Assembly: GCF_029167105.1 (NCBI RefSeq)
Contig: NZ_JARFML010000018.1
Location: 1 to 64,000, forward strand
DNA from: Bradyrhizobium yuanmingense
GTDB lineage: Bacteria; Pseudomonadota; Alphaproteobacteria; Rhizobiales; Xanthobacteraceae
Length of the DNA: 64,000 nucleotides
Direction of reading: 5' to 3'
Shown: one piece after another, positions 55,912-64,000 of the stretch
Position numbering within the stretch: the first letter of the stretch is position 1
Layout: each line of letters opens with the position of its first letter
Made by a program: the position numbers and the translations under genes
Notes under the pieces: generated by a model
What the model saw: only the letters and a program-made list of their open reading frames with translations
Database searches by the model: none
What the model was told of the DNA's origin: nothing

Positions 55912-56808
55912 TTACGCCGCGATCTGGAGCCTGCTCTTGGCGTTCTTGATGTCCCGTACCGGCGGAGCGCCGAAGAACCGGCCATATTCGCGGGTGAACT
56001 GGGGGACACTCTCGTAACCTACGGCATGGGCCGCACTGCTTGGAGACGTGCCTTCGGAGAGCATCGACCGGCGCGCCTCGATCAGCCGCAACTGCTTTTG
56101 GAACTGGAGTGGGGAGAGCGACGTTGCGGCACGAAAGTGCTGATGAAAAGAGGTGGGACTCATTCCCGCGGCTTCGGCCAGCCGCTCGATGCGCAGCGGT
56201 CGCGCGAATTCTGCCCGTATGATGGCAACTGCACGCGCAATGCGCCTGGCGTGGCTCTCTGCGACGCCCAGTCCTCGAATGGCCGCGCCATGACGTCCGA
56301 CCAGAAGCCAGTAGTGCAACTCGCGCAGCAGGTGCGACTGAAGCAAGGGAATTGACGCGGGGCGATCGAGCAGACGCATCAAACGCAGAGCCGCGTCAGC
56401 CACCTCGGCCTCAGTCGGGTCTATGCGCATCGGACCGGTTCCTCGGTCGGCTTCGACGACATCGATTTCTCTCGTCAATGCCTCGATGACTGCCGAATCC
56501 AGCTTTAGCACGAACGAATAATAGGGCTTGCCCCGATCAGCTCTGGTGATCTGGCTGATCGTCGGTACGTCAGCCGCAATGAGCATCGACTCTCCGGCGC
56601 CAAAATCGAATGTATCGCTGCCGATGGTCACGCGTTTGGAGCCTTGGACCACCAGGGCGACGAGCGGTCGCGAGATATCGTATGCCAAGGCACTGGGCGT
56701 CGTTGCTCGGACAACGAACAATCCGGGTATGCAGGTGCGGGCGATGCCTTGGGCATCGGCGTTGGCATCCGCATAGCGGCGGATCGTATCGAGTAGCTTG
56801 TCCGACAT
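55912..56808 (-). CDS. AraC-family transcriptional regulator 2 (AraC_N type)
   Basis: A 298-residue regulator of the subgroup with an AraC_N domain: GIARTCIPGLFVVRATTPSALAYDISRPLVALVVQGSKRV and the beta-barrel block YYSFVLKLDSAVIEAL, then LRELHYWLLVGRHGAAIR. The C-terminal helices read RPLRIERLAEAAGMSPTSFHQHFRAATSLSPLQFQKQLRL. Genes of this type usually sit beside an oxidoreductase they control; here the divergent neighbour is only a fragment of an SDR. It reads convergent to AraC regulator 1. Confidence 0.9.
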   Translation of the reverse strand: MSDKLLDTIRRYADANADAQGIARTCIPGLFVVRATTPSALAYDISRPLVALVVQGSKRVTIGSDTFDFGAGESMLIAADVPTISQITRADRGKPYYSFVLKLDSAVIEALTREIDVVEADRGTGPMRIDPTEAEVADAALRLMRLLDRPASIPLLQSHLLRELHYWLLVGRHGAAIRGLGVAESHARRIARAVAIIRAEFARPLRIERLAEAAGMSPTSFHQHFRAATSLSPLQFQKQLRLIEARRSMLSEGTSPSSAAHAVGYESVPQFTREYGRFFGAPPVRDIKNAKSRLQIAA

Positions 56809-57049
56809 ATTGCTCAGATTAGATCTGGCCGACGTTCACACAACCCGGTTGGTACAAATAGGCAAGAATACGAAAGCATTGAGCAATCCGCCGAAAGTCA
56901 CCAGTCGGTAGGAGACCAGTAACGACTGCTCACGCAAGCGCTTCGTCGCCTTCAGTTGTTTCCTGGCCTGGGTGAATTCCGTAGGAATAAGCAAGGAAGG
57001 AGAACGACCCGGCAACCGCTGAGGGACGGATTCAGGTCCGCCTTGTTTC

Positions 57050-57220
57050 TCAGGTCCGCGGCGAATCAAGGCGCGTCGCCAGCTGGTCCAGCCGAGCCTC
57101 GTTGCGTGCGAAGAGAATGAGGTCGTAGCCCCGGCGAGCCAGCCGGTCGGCATAAACCGCACCGATCCCGGCGGAGGCGCCTGTAATGACTGCGACACCA
57201 CGACGTCGCACCGATATGGA
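57050..57220 (-). pseudogene. N-terminal fragment of a short-chain dehydrogenase
   Basis: On the minus strand a frame reads RRRGVAVITGASAGIGAVYADRLARRGYDLILFARNEARLDQLATRLDSPRT then stop. This is the cofactor-binding half of an SDR (TGASAGIGAVYA plus the FARN region). The catalytic half, including YxxxK, is absent. The upstream part of the frame (to 57352) is not SDR-like. It is probably the remains of the target gene of AraC regulator 2. Confidence 0.65.
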
Positions 57221-57352
57221 GGCGAAAATGCGTGCTTTGACCCTGGCGATGGCCCGGCGCAATTGCTCGGCGATAAGGTCCGAGGTCGTCCCTCTGCCGG
57301 TCGCCCTAGCCACGGCTCGTCTCGTTAGGGTCGCGATCGGCACCGTTGGCAC

Positions 57353-58325
57353 TAATCCCTGCGGAGCTTCGCTTCATAGCCTCAGCTCAACGCGTGTCCG
57401 GCTAGCCCGCACACCCACGGCTCATCTTCCTTTCGGTTCAGGAATCGCCGGCCCTTGGATATCGTCGTGACGGTGTCGGTCATTCCAAGGCGGCTCTGTT
57501 GAAGGAAGTCGGCAAACAGCCCCGTCTACTCCCGCGTATCGACGCGGACGAATTGTCCGAAGATCCTTGAGATGCACGGCCGTCAGATGGATCGCGACCG
57601 CTTATGCGCGTCGCCCGCGAGCGAGTCAGGGCGAAGGCTTCCTGACCTCTCCTTCTGCCGCACCTCCGGTTATCTCGGGAAACGGGGGATGTCTTCAAAC
57701 ATGGGGGGCGGCTCATGACTCATGTGGCGAACGGGCTTTTCGGCGCGGAGAATTAGGACGAGGTTTGCGGCTGTTGTCGTGGGAGGCCGCAACGAAATCG
57801 CAATGAATTGGGTGAAACGACCGTAAACAAAACGGGACAGGAACGACCGTCATACTAATAAATATCAATAACTTAGAAGGTGTACACTGCGTTCGGGACG
57901 CAGGGCAGCCCACGCTCAGATCGGGACTTGAACTGAATGTCGGTATCGGTAGTTGCGGCTCCAGGATTTGAACCTGGCTGCGCTCCATTTCCGCCGGCAA
58001 GGAATTGCGTACGAACGACGGCTATTGACGAACTATCGCGGGCTCAATTCGCCAGTTAGACTGCCCTTCGATAGAAAAGCAAGGCCTCCGAAATAGTGGG
58101 TCTAGCGATGTAGCGGACCAGCGACTCGAACCCCCGACATTGAGCTCAATAGAAGCAATACCTGCGCAGGATGATCTCTTTGTTTCCTGAAGTGACAGTA
58201 TTCGAAAACCTCAGATTGGTGGCCCCAAATCTCGAACCAGCTGGGTTGATGTCCTTGCCGGTCTCTTGCAGCAAGAATGCGGGGGCAGGTGCCATAGAGC
58301 TGCGGATCATGAGCTGAACATTCAC
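57353..58325. other. About 970 bases of debris between the SDR fragment and the TRAP operon
   Basis: No intact gene is present. The longest minus-strand frame (57713-58000) runs through a tRNA-like piece and is therefore not trusted. The segment 57917-58245 holds several tRNA T-arm-like sequences. The remainder shows no family I recognise. It looks like a remodelled junction. Confidence 0.5.
57917..58245 (-). repeat. Cluster of tRNA T-arm-like sequences
   Basis: Four minus-strand motifs of the type GTTCRARTCC occur at about 57922, 57964, 58125 and 58232. The clearest one (57961-57976) has the stem CCAGG-TTCAAAT-CCTGG, the same stem as the T-arm of tRNA-Lys at 12931, and the last is followed by GGGGCCACCA, which resembles a tRNA 3' end. 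None forms a full cloverleaf. They look like tRNA 3' end remnants left by integration and deletion events. Confidence 0.4.
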
Positions 58326-59630
58326 TTATCTCATCGTCCGCGGCAGATAGAGCGCAAGATCGGGGATCAGCATCAGGATGCCCAGCAAGAGTACCATCGC
58401 GGCGAGGAACGGCAGAATTCCACGATAGATCTGCTCCATCGGCACGTCCCTCACCATGCCCGATATGACAAACACGTTGAGTCCGACAGGTGGTGCGATC
58501 ATGCCGGCCTGACACACCACAACGATAACGACGCCGAACCAGATCGGATCGTAACCGAGCGCAACGCAAACCGGAAAGAGTATAGGTACGGTCAGCAGAA
58601 TCATGGCGAGTTCGTCCATGAATGCGCCCATGATCAGATATGCGGCTATGATGAGCAACATGATGGCCGCAGGCGACAATCCTGAATTGGCGAGCGCAGT
58701 TGCTAAGGACATCGGCAGTTGCGTAACGGCGAGGAAGTAGCCCAGAATCACCGCTCCGATGAGGATGACGGTAATGATGGCCGTAGTCTCGACCGTTGAC
58801 ATCAATGCCCGTAGCAACGCCTGCCAGGTCAGACGCCGCCGCGCCAACGCGAGGATCAAGGTGCCAAATGCGCCGATGCCGGCGGCCTCGGTCGCGGTAA
58901 AGACGCCGCCATACATGCCCCCAATCACCAACGTGAACAGCATCGCAACGGCCCAAACATCTCGAAAAGCCCGAGCACGTTCGGCGAAGCTTGCCTTCGC
59001 TTCAGTTCGGGGAGCAAGGGTCGGATCCCTCAACGTCGTGACAGCAATCGTGAGAACAAACAGGATCGTCAATAGAATCCCGGGAAGTACGCCGGCCAAG
59101 AACAATTTTCCGATCGAAGTTTCGGTGATGAAGCCGTAGATCAGAAAAATGATGCTCGGCGGAATCAGAATTCCGAGCGTGCCACCAGCGGCGATCGAAC
59201 CGGTGGCGAGCCGTGGATCATAGCCGAATTTACGCATCTCGGGCAGTGCCACTGTTGTCATTGTCGCGGCTGTCGCAAGGCTGGAGCCACTGATGGCTGC
59301 AAATCCGGCGCACGCCATCACAGTCGCCATCGCGAGTCCTCCGCGCCGATGACGCAGCCAGGTTTGCGAGGCGGCATAAAGCTCACGGCCTACTCCTGTC
59401 TCATTGGCCAAGTGGCCCATCAGGACGAATAGCGGCACGACACTCAGCACGTAGTTGGCGACTGCGCTGTAGGGCGCGAGCCCGATCAGGTTGAGTGCCG
59501 AATCCCAGCTGTTGACGACGGCGAAGCCGATGAATCCGACGATGCCCATGGCGACGCCAATCGGCACGCCAAAAAACATCAGCAACAGCATTACAAAGAA
59601 GCCGATGACGCCGATTGTCGTATTGTCCAT
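58326..59630 (-). CDS. TRAP transporter large membrane subunit (DctM family)
   Basis: A 434-residue membrane protein with about 12 hydrophobic segments. It begins VIGFFVMLLLMFFGVPIGVAMGIVGFIGF, and the family block ACAGFAAISGSSLATAATMTTVALPEMRKFGYDPRLATGSIAAGGTLGILIPPSIIFLIYG is near residues 105-165. It is the ion-coupled transport channel. The start is immediately before the stop of DctQ, so they are co-translated. Downstream lies only debris, so the operon ends here. Confidence 0.95.
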   Translation of the reverse strand: MDNTTIGVIGFFVMLLLMFFGVPIGVAMGIVGFIGFAVVNSWDSALNLIGLAPYSAVANYVLSVVPLFVLMGHLANETGVGRELYAASQTWLRHRRGGLAMATVMACAGFAAISGSSLATAATMTTVALPEMRKFGYDPRLATGSIAAGGTLGILIPPSIIFLIYGFITETSIGKLFLAGVLPGILLTILFVLTIAVTTLRDPTLAPRTEAKASFAERARAFRDVWAVAMLFTLVIGGMYGGVFTATEAAGIGAFGTLILALARRRLTWQALLRALMSTVETTAIITVILIGAVILGYFLAVTQLPMSLATALANSGLSPAAIMLLIIAAYLIMGAFMDELAMILLTVPILFPVCVALGYDPIWFGVVIVVVCQAGMIAPPVGLNVFVISGMVRDVPMEQIYRGILPFLAAMVLLLGILMLIPDLALYLPRTMR

Positions 59631-60110
59631 TTAGCGTCTCACGGTGTTGATCGCCCGCGCGATGCGCAGCACGAGCACGATCGCGACGAGGGCGGACCCC
59701 ACGGCGAGGAAGCAGTAGAAGGGAAACGTCGAGACGCCGAGGTTGAGTGAGACTTCACCGCTATCGCGCACCTCTTGAGCGTGATCGATGGCGCGCCAGG
59801 AAATCAAACTCCAGAAAACCATTCCGAACAGCGCACCGACGCCGTCGAGCGCTGTACGAACCCGTTCGGGAAGCATCTGGGTAAAGAAGTCCACTTTGAT
59901 GTTGCCGTTGCGAAGTTCCGCGCAGGCCAGTCCGCCAAAGCTCAGGAAGATGAGAAGAAACTCGGTGATTTCGACGCTCGCGAATAGCGGTTTACTGAAG
60001 AAGTAGCGACCGGTCACGTCGAAAACCGTCACTCCGACGAGACCGGCCAAGGCTATGATTGCGACAAAGTTCAAGCCCCTTGCGGCCGGTTCCAGGATAC
60101 GAGCAGCCAT
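59631..60110 (-). CDS. TRAP transporter small membrane subunit (DctQ family)
   Basis: A membrane protein with four helices in the DctQ layout: FVAIIALAGLVGVTVFDVTGRYFF, ITEFLLIFLSFGGLACAELRNGNIKVDFF, a third around GALFGMVFWSLISW, and the last in FYCFLAVGSALVAIVLVLRIA. ATG at 60110 gives 159 residues starting just after the stop of the binding-protein gene; an in-frame start at 60161 would overlap it by 40 bases and is less likely. It acts between binding protein and DctM. Confidence 0.9.
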   Translation of the reverse strand: MAARILEPAARGLNFVAIIALAGLVGVTVFDVTGRYFFSKPLFASVEITEFLLIFLSFGGLACAELRNGNIKVDFFTQMLPERVRTALDGVGALFGMVFWSLISWRAIDHAQEVRDSGEVSLNLGVSTFPFYCFLAVGSALVAIVLVLRIARAINTVRR

Positions 60111-60120
60111 TCGCTGATGC

Positions 60121-61143
60121 CTAGGGATCGTACTGCTTGATAAGGGCGCGGAGATCGCCAAGCGCCTGCTTTGCGGGCAGACCCTTTGATTCGGTCGCCT
60201 TCAGCCATTCCTCGACGATCGGCGCGGCCTTTTCGTGCCATGGCTGCAGTTGGTCGTCGGTGAACTTGTAGAACTGGCCGCCGGCCTTGTTGGCAGCATC
60301 GACGCCCGATAGCTCGCCCTTGTCCCATGCGGCTCCGGCGAACTCCGCGCCCCATGCACCGCCAAGTTCGTCCAGCACCTTCTTGAGGTCGGGTGGAAGC
60401 GAATTGTACTTGGCAAGATTCATTACGAGGAACTGCGATGTCGTGTACATGCGCAGCTCGATATGATGTTTTGTCACCTCAGCAAGCTTAAAACCGTGAA
60501 GGGCTTCGTGTGGAAGGATCGTACCGTCAACGATGCCCCGCTCCAATGCATTGTAGCCTTCAGGCACAGACAACGCGACTGGTACACCGCCGAGCGCCTT
60601 CACCAGATCGGAAACCGGCCCGCCGCCGACCCGAATACGCAGGCCGGCGAACTCTTCAGGCTTCAGCACCGGCTTGTTTGCCATCTGAAGATGGAAGGGT
60701 GGAGGAGCTTGCAGCCACAGCACCTTCACGCGCGCATGCTCTTTTTCCAGGTGCTTGACGTAGTATTCCCACAACGCGCGGCTAGCGCCTTTTGCCGTTT
60801 TAGTCTGGAACGGAAGATCGAAGGCTGCGGTTAGCGGGAAGCGCCCGGCCGTGTAGTTATGCGTTCCCCATGCGATATCGACGATGCCGTTCTGCGCCAT
60901 GTCCCAATGGTCGGCCGGCTTACCGAGAATGCTGCCAGGAAAGATCGTGATCTTCAGTTTGCCGTTACTGTTCTTCTCGACCATCGCCGCCCACGGCACC
61001 AGAACGTGCTGATGGTTGACGTGCGCAAGCGGCAGCCAGTGAGACAACTTCAATTCGATGGGCTTGTCCTGAGCGACGGCGAGCGTACCGGACAACGCGA
61101 ACGCCAAAAGGGCGTAGCCGCCCTGTTTGATCAAACCTAGCAT
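60121..61143 (-). CDS. TRAP transporter substrate-binding protein (DctP family)
   Basis: A 340-residue periplasmic protein with signal peptide MLGLIKQGGYALLAFALSGTLAVAQ. The mature part has IELKLSHWLPLAHVNHQHVLVPWAAMV and the ligand-binding block EEFAGLRIRVGGGPVSDLVKALGG, with the conserved Arg. GGGAGGGG precedes ATG at 61143, although the frame is open to 61359. It is first in the three-gene TRAP operon. A palindrome in front of it (61240-61260) resembles one in front of the LIV binding protein at 62804, suggesting joint control by the GntR gene between them. Confidence 0.93.
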   Translation of the reverse strand: MLGLIKQGGYALLAFALSGTLAVAQDKPIELKLSHWLPLAHVNHQHVLVPWAAMVEKNSNGKLKITIFPGSILGKPADHWDMAQNGIVDIAWGTHNYTAGRFPLTAAFDLPFQTKTAKGASRALWEYYVKHLEKEHARVKVLWLQAPPPFHLQMANKPVLKPEEFAGLRIRVGGGPVSDLVKALGGVPVALSVPEGYNALERGIVDGTILPHEALHGFKLAEVTKHHIELRMYTTSQFLVMNLAKYNSLPPDLKKVLDELGGAWGAEFAGAAWDKGELSGVDAANKAGGQFYKFTDDQLQPWHEKAAPIVEEWLKATESKGLPAKQALGDLRALIKQYDP

Positions 61144-61239
61144 CCCGATCCCCTCCCTCGGAGTTCTGTATCTCGGCTTCTGCCGACTTTTGGTTGCCTG
61201 TATCAGCAATTTTCGATGGCCGACGCGGGTGACGCGTAA

Positions 61240-61260
61240 CTTGTGATAACAAATCACAAG
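61240..61260. promoter_or_regulatory. GntR-type operator before the TRAP operon
   Basis: CTTGTGAT (61240-61247) and ATCACAAG (61253-61260) are perfect complements across AACAA. It lies 97 bases upstream of the binding-protein start. The segment TTGTGATAACAAATC recurs in reverse orientation in front of the LIV gene at 62804. Confidence 0.65.
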
Positions 61261-61421
61261 CAAGTGCATTTGAAAAGGCTTATCTGCGCCATGGTTCCCA
61301 AGCGCAGCGAGGTAGACGCAATCAGAAAATACAACTGCAGCGGCACCCACGCGGACCAATCAAGGTGCGTGCGGCTCGCATCCCGAGCATCAGTGCCGTT
61401 CAAGGACACTGCCATTCGTGT

Positions 61422-61658
61422 CTATTGGCTTGCTGGGGTAACGTGCTGCATGCCGATAATATGCGGTGCCGTGGCACTCTCACCGAACCCGGGATGAAAC
61501 TGATGATGTATGCGAAAACGATCCGCCAGCCCCTCCGCCAACCGATAGCCCTCGATGGTCGCTGCGCCATGGAAAGCAAGCAGCGACGGCCCGCTGCCAA
61601 TCGCTTTCACTATCGTATCGACGCCATCGACCTTGGGCCTTAGCGTCTCGAATTCCAT
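61422..61658 (-). pseudogene. Truncated alpha/beta hydrolase fragment
   Basis: A 78-residue minus-strand frame from ATG 61658 reads MEFETLRPKVDGVDTIVKAI, then GSGPSLLAFHGAATIEGYRLAEGLADRFRIHHQFHPGFGES, and ends soon after at HVTPASQ. This is the N-terminal strand-turn-helix of an alpha/beta hydrolase, with the oxyanion HGA and the PGFGES lead-in, but the nucleophile elbow and the rest are gone. It lies between the two divergent operators. The rest of 61144-61886 shows no other gene. Confidence 0.6.
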
Positions 61659-61886
61659 GCTTTCCACTTGGCGGCTGCGGTTAGGCGGAGCTGCGGTTAC
61701 CATGTGTTGTGTAACGCATTCAAACGGCTTGCATCAGGCGCCTCGGCCACGGAAAAAGCGTTACTCTTCAAGGATACGGCGATACGCGTCTATTGCCTGC
61801 GCGGAGTTGAGCGCGGATCATCGGTGAGCGGCTAGGATGCATCCGGAGAAGGCGTCAGATTTGCCAAGCTCACGTCTCTTGATAAG

Positions 61887-62621
61887 GTGACGCGATTTCT
61901 CGGGGACGAGGCGACTCAGCGAATGGTTAAAGGGGTAGACAAGGTCGGGCTCGGGGGCTCGATTCGCGCTGTCGAACGAGAGACTCTCAACGATCGCGTG
62001 TACCGCGAACTCCGGACTATGATCATGTCTGGAGGCTTCGCGCCCGGCTCGGAAATGAAGCTCCGAGATCTGGCCCAAAGCCTACATGTTAGCCCGATGC
62101 CGGTTCGAGACGCCATTGGGCGCCTGGTCGTCGAACGTGCACTGAAAATGCTCCCCAACCATCGCGTCATCGTACCCGAAACGACGATCGATGAGTTCTT
62201 GGAAATTCGCAGAGTTCGGATTCTTCTTGAGGGCGAGGCCGCCGCCCTGGCATGTCAGCACGTTAGCCCTGACGTCATTGCTTCCCTCAAGCGCATCCAT
62301 GAGAAGATTAAATCCTTGAGTGGAAATAAGCAGCGTCAATTTTGGGCGCTGAACCAGGAGTTCCATTTCACGGTGTATGAAGCGGCCAAGAGCCCGTTAA
62401 TACTTTCCATGATCGAGTCGCTGTGGCTCCAGATCGGGCCCGTTTTCAACCATATTCCGATCAACTTGACCTCGGAAGGCGCCCGCGGCCATCAGCGAAT
62501 TATAGCTGCGCTTGGTGCCGGCGATGCCAAGGCCGCAAGGGCGGCGCTAACAGAAGATCTTATGAAGGGTGGCGATCGCATCATCGCGGCCTTGATCCAG
62601 GACAAGCAGCCGGCCCACTAG
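61887..62621 (+). CDS. GntR-family regulator with FCD domain
   Basis: A 244-residue regulator of the FadR/VanR branch. The winged helix spans residues about 30-95 (RETLNDRVYRELRTMIMSGGFAPGSEMKLRDLAQSLHVSPMPVRDAIGRLVVERALKMLPNHRVIV). The all-helical FCD effector domain follows (RVRILLEGEAAALACQHVSPDVIASL, FWALNQEFHFTVYEAA and HQRIIAALGAGDAKAARAALTEDLMKG). The GTG at 61887 could be replaced by ATG 61923. It lies between TRAP and LIV units that both carry the same kind of palindrome, so it probably controls both in response to an organic acid. Confidence 0.92.
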   Translation: MTRFLGDEATQRMVKGVDKVGLGGSIRAVERETLNDRVYRELRTMIMSGGFAPGSEMKLRDLAQSLHVSPMPVRDAIGRLVVERALKMLPNHRVIVPETTIDEFLEIRRVRILLEGEAAALACQHVSPDVIASLKRIHEKIKSLSGNKQRQFWALNQEFHFTVYEAAKSPLILSMIESLWLQIGPVFNHIPINLTSEGARGHQRIIAALGAGDAKAARAALTEDLMKGGDRIIAALIQDKQPAH

Positions 62622-62735
62622 CCGTCTAGTCCTCCACCAAACTATCCAAATTCAAACACGAAGCTGGGAGTGCTGCGCTGCTGCTAGTTGCGCGTGCGTG
62701 CTGGGGCGCGCTCAAGGCTCTTGACTCTCATATTT

Positions 62736-62753
62736 GATTTGTTATCACAAATC
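62736..62753. promoter_or_regulatory. GntR-type operator before the LIV binding-protein gene
   Basis: GATTTGT (62736-62742) is mirrored exactly by ACAAATC (62747-62753) across TATC. On the minus strand it contains TTGTGATAACAAATC, the same as at 61240. It is 51 bases before the start at 62804. Confidence 0.65.
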
Positions 62754-62803
62754 ACAATTGGCGAGCTCCCGAGGAGGATAGCTCGCTTGGGAGGAGATTT
62801 GCG

Positions 62804-64000
62804 ATGAGGTGGCTAGGTGCGGTTTTCGCAGGTGCGTTGATGTGGGCCAGTTCGGCGCGCGCTGACGTTGCACCCATCAAGATCGGCGTCATGAACGACA
62901 TGTCTTCGGTTTATGCCGTGGCCGGCGGTCGAGAGACTGTTGAAGCCGTTCGCATGGCAATCGACGACGCTGGGCCCGTGCTCGGCAAGAAGGCCGAACT
63001 CATCTTTGCCGACCACCAGAACAAGCCGGACGTCGGCTCGGCCATCGCGCGCCGGTGGTATGACGTTGAGGGTGTCGATGCGGTCGTCGACGTGCCGAAC
63101 TCGGCGGTTGCTTTCGCGGTCCAAAGTCTTGCCAAGGAAAAGAAGAAGATTTCGCTATTTGTCGGCGCCCTGAGTTCCGATGTGACTGGTCCCAAATGCG
63201 ATAATTACACGACGCAATGGGCCGTTGACACGTATTCGCTGGCGCACGTGATGGGAGCCGCTGTTCTCAAGCGGGGCGGCAACCGCTGGTTCTTCCTCGG
63301 CGCCGATTATGTATTCGGACGTGCCCTTGTGCGCGATACCAGCGCCGTAATCGAGGCCAACGGGGGCAAGGTCCTCGGCGCCGTCTACGCGCCGCTGAAC
63401 ACGTCCGACTTCTCCTCCTTCCTCTTGCAGGCGCAGCCGACCAATCCGAACGTGATCGGCCTTGCAAATTCTTCGGACGATACGGTCAACTCCATCAAAC
63501 AGGCCGTCGAATTCGGTCTCACCTCTAACGGCGCGACTTTCGCGGCTTACGTGCTGTTTCTCGAGCACGTCCAAAGCATCACGCTCAAGACCGGCCACGG
63601 CTTGCTTCTGGCCAATCCCTTCTATTGGGACCTGAATGACGAGACGCGTGCCTGGTCGAAGCGCTTCGAAGAAAAGATAGGTCACCCGCCAGATTGGGAT
63701 CCTGCGATGTCGTACAGCGCGGTGTTCCATTATCTCAAAGCAGTCAACGCCGCCGGATCGCGCGACGCGGACGCCGTCGCTGCAAAGATGCGCGAGCTGC
63801 CGGTCAATGACTTCACGACCAAAGATGGGAAGGTGCGGATCGACGGCCGTGTGTTGCGCAACCTCTATCTTCTCCAAGTCAAGAAGCCCGAGGAGTCCAA
63901 AGGAAAGTGGGACCTCTATAACGTGGTGGCTACAGTACCTGGAGATGAAGCATTCCGTCCGCTCCAAGATGGCGGCTGCCCGTTGGTGAAAGCCGGCTCG
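62804..64000 (+). CDS. LIV-type ABC substrate-binding protein (partial at 3' end)
   Basis: A periplasmic type-I binding protein that is open to the window edge (399 codons, no stop seen). Signal peptide MRWLGAVFAGALMWASSARA, then IKIGVMNDMSSVYAVAGGRETVEAVRMAIDD. Typical features follow: FFLGADYVFGRALVRDTSAVI in the middle and YNVVATVPGDEAFRPLQDGGCPLVKAG near the end, where two cysteines (VTGPKCDNY and GGCPL) may pair. GGGAGGAG lies before the ATG. Ligand unknown; the operator upstream ties it to the FCD GntR regulator, and permease genes should follow beyond the window. Confidence 0.9.
   Translation, partial: MRWLGAVFAGALMWASSARADVAPIKIGVMNDMSSVYAVAGGRETVEAVRMAIDDAGPVLGKKAELIFADHQNKPDVGSAIARRWYDVEGVDAVVDVPNSAVAFAVQSLAKEKKKISLFVGALSSDVTGPKCDNYTTQWAVDTYSLAHVMGAAVLKRGGNRWFFLGADYVFGRALVRDTSAVIEANGGKVLGAVYAPLNTSDFSSFLLQAQPTNPNVIGLANSSDDTVNSIKQAVEFGLTSNGATFAAYVLFLEHVQSITLKTGHGLLLANPFYWDLNDETRAWSKRFEEKIGHPPDWDPAMSYSAVFHYLKAVNAAGSRDADAVAAKMRELPVNDFTTKDGKVRIDGRVLRNLYLLQVKKPEESKGKWDLYNVVATVPGDEAFRPLQDGGCPLVKAGS

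Noticed and set aside
57713..58000. Minus-strand frame of 95 codons (MERSQVQILEPQLP...)
   Set aside because: It is the translation of a tRNA T-arm-like sequence and random flanks.

Overview
The window looks like chromosome of a Bradyrhizobium-type alphaproteobacterium. This rests on high G+C, many LIV-type ABC and TRAP importers, short palindromic repeats between genes (1421-1549, 6992-7060, 10780-10801) and the protein families present. No rRNA or species marker is present, so the genus is an inference.

Region 1 (1 to about 13.0 kb) looks like core genome. It holds the tail of an RlpA-like protein, a Gfo/Idh/MocA oxidoreductase, an orphan LIV-type binding protein, a short-form UvrA, a DadA-like FAD oxidoreductase, an SMP-30-like secreted protein, leuA with a leucine-rich leader peptide and hairpin, a TRAP binding protein, an LTXXQ periplasmic protein and tRNA-Lys(CUU).

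Region 2 (about 13.0 to 46.6 kb) starts at the tRNA and reads as an accessory catabolic island. It has two paralogous RutA-like flavin monooxygenases, a flavin reductase fused to a MarR-like domain, an isoquinoline-1-oxidoreductase-type molybdenum hydroxylase with a dihaem cytochrome c, two PuuE/cyclic-imide-hydrolase-like deacetylases, an M20 amidohydrolase, an amidase-signature enzyme, four SDRs and three complete ABC importers (two LIV-type, one Pot-type). Two IclR regulators belong to it, one of them frameshifted. A shared operator-like core (TATCGYAYTGCAAT and variants) occurs at five intergenic places next to these genes. Together they suggest an inducible pathway that imports, hydroxylates, opens and deamidates an N-heterocycle or cyclic imide, built like the Rut pyrimidine pathway but with different hydrolases. 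The substrate cannot be read from the sequence.

Region 3 (about 46.7 to 58.3 kb) mixes small catabolic and stress genes with decay: Ohr, a frameshifted azoreductase, LysR, GntR/UTRA, an internally deleted lyase gene behind an intact twin operator, then a Bug-type binding protein, fumarase-like enzyme, FAH-family hydrolase and metallo-beta-lactamase in a tight operon, followed by two AraC regulators, an SDR fragment and about 1 kb of debris containing tRNA T-arm-like pieces.

Region 4 (58.3 to 64.0 kb) holds a TRAP transporter operon, an FCD-type GntR regulator and a LIV-type binding protein that runs off the window. Related palindromes in front of both transporter units suggest common control by the GntR protein between them.
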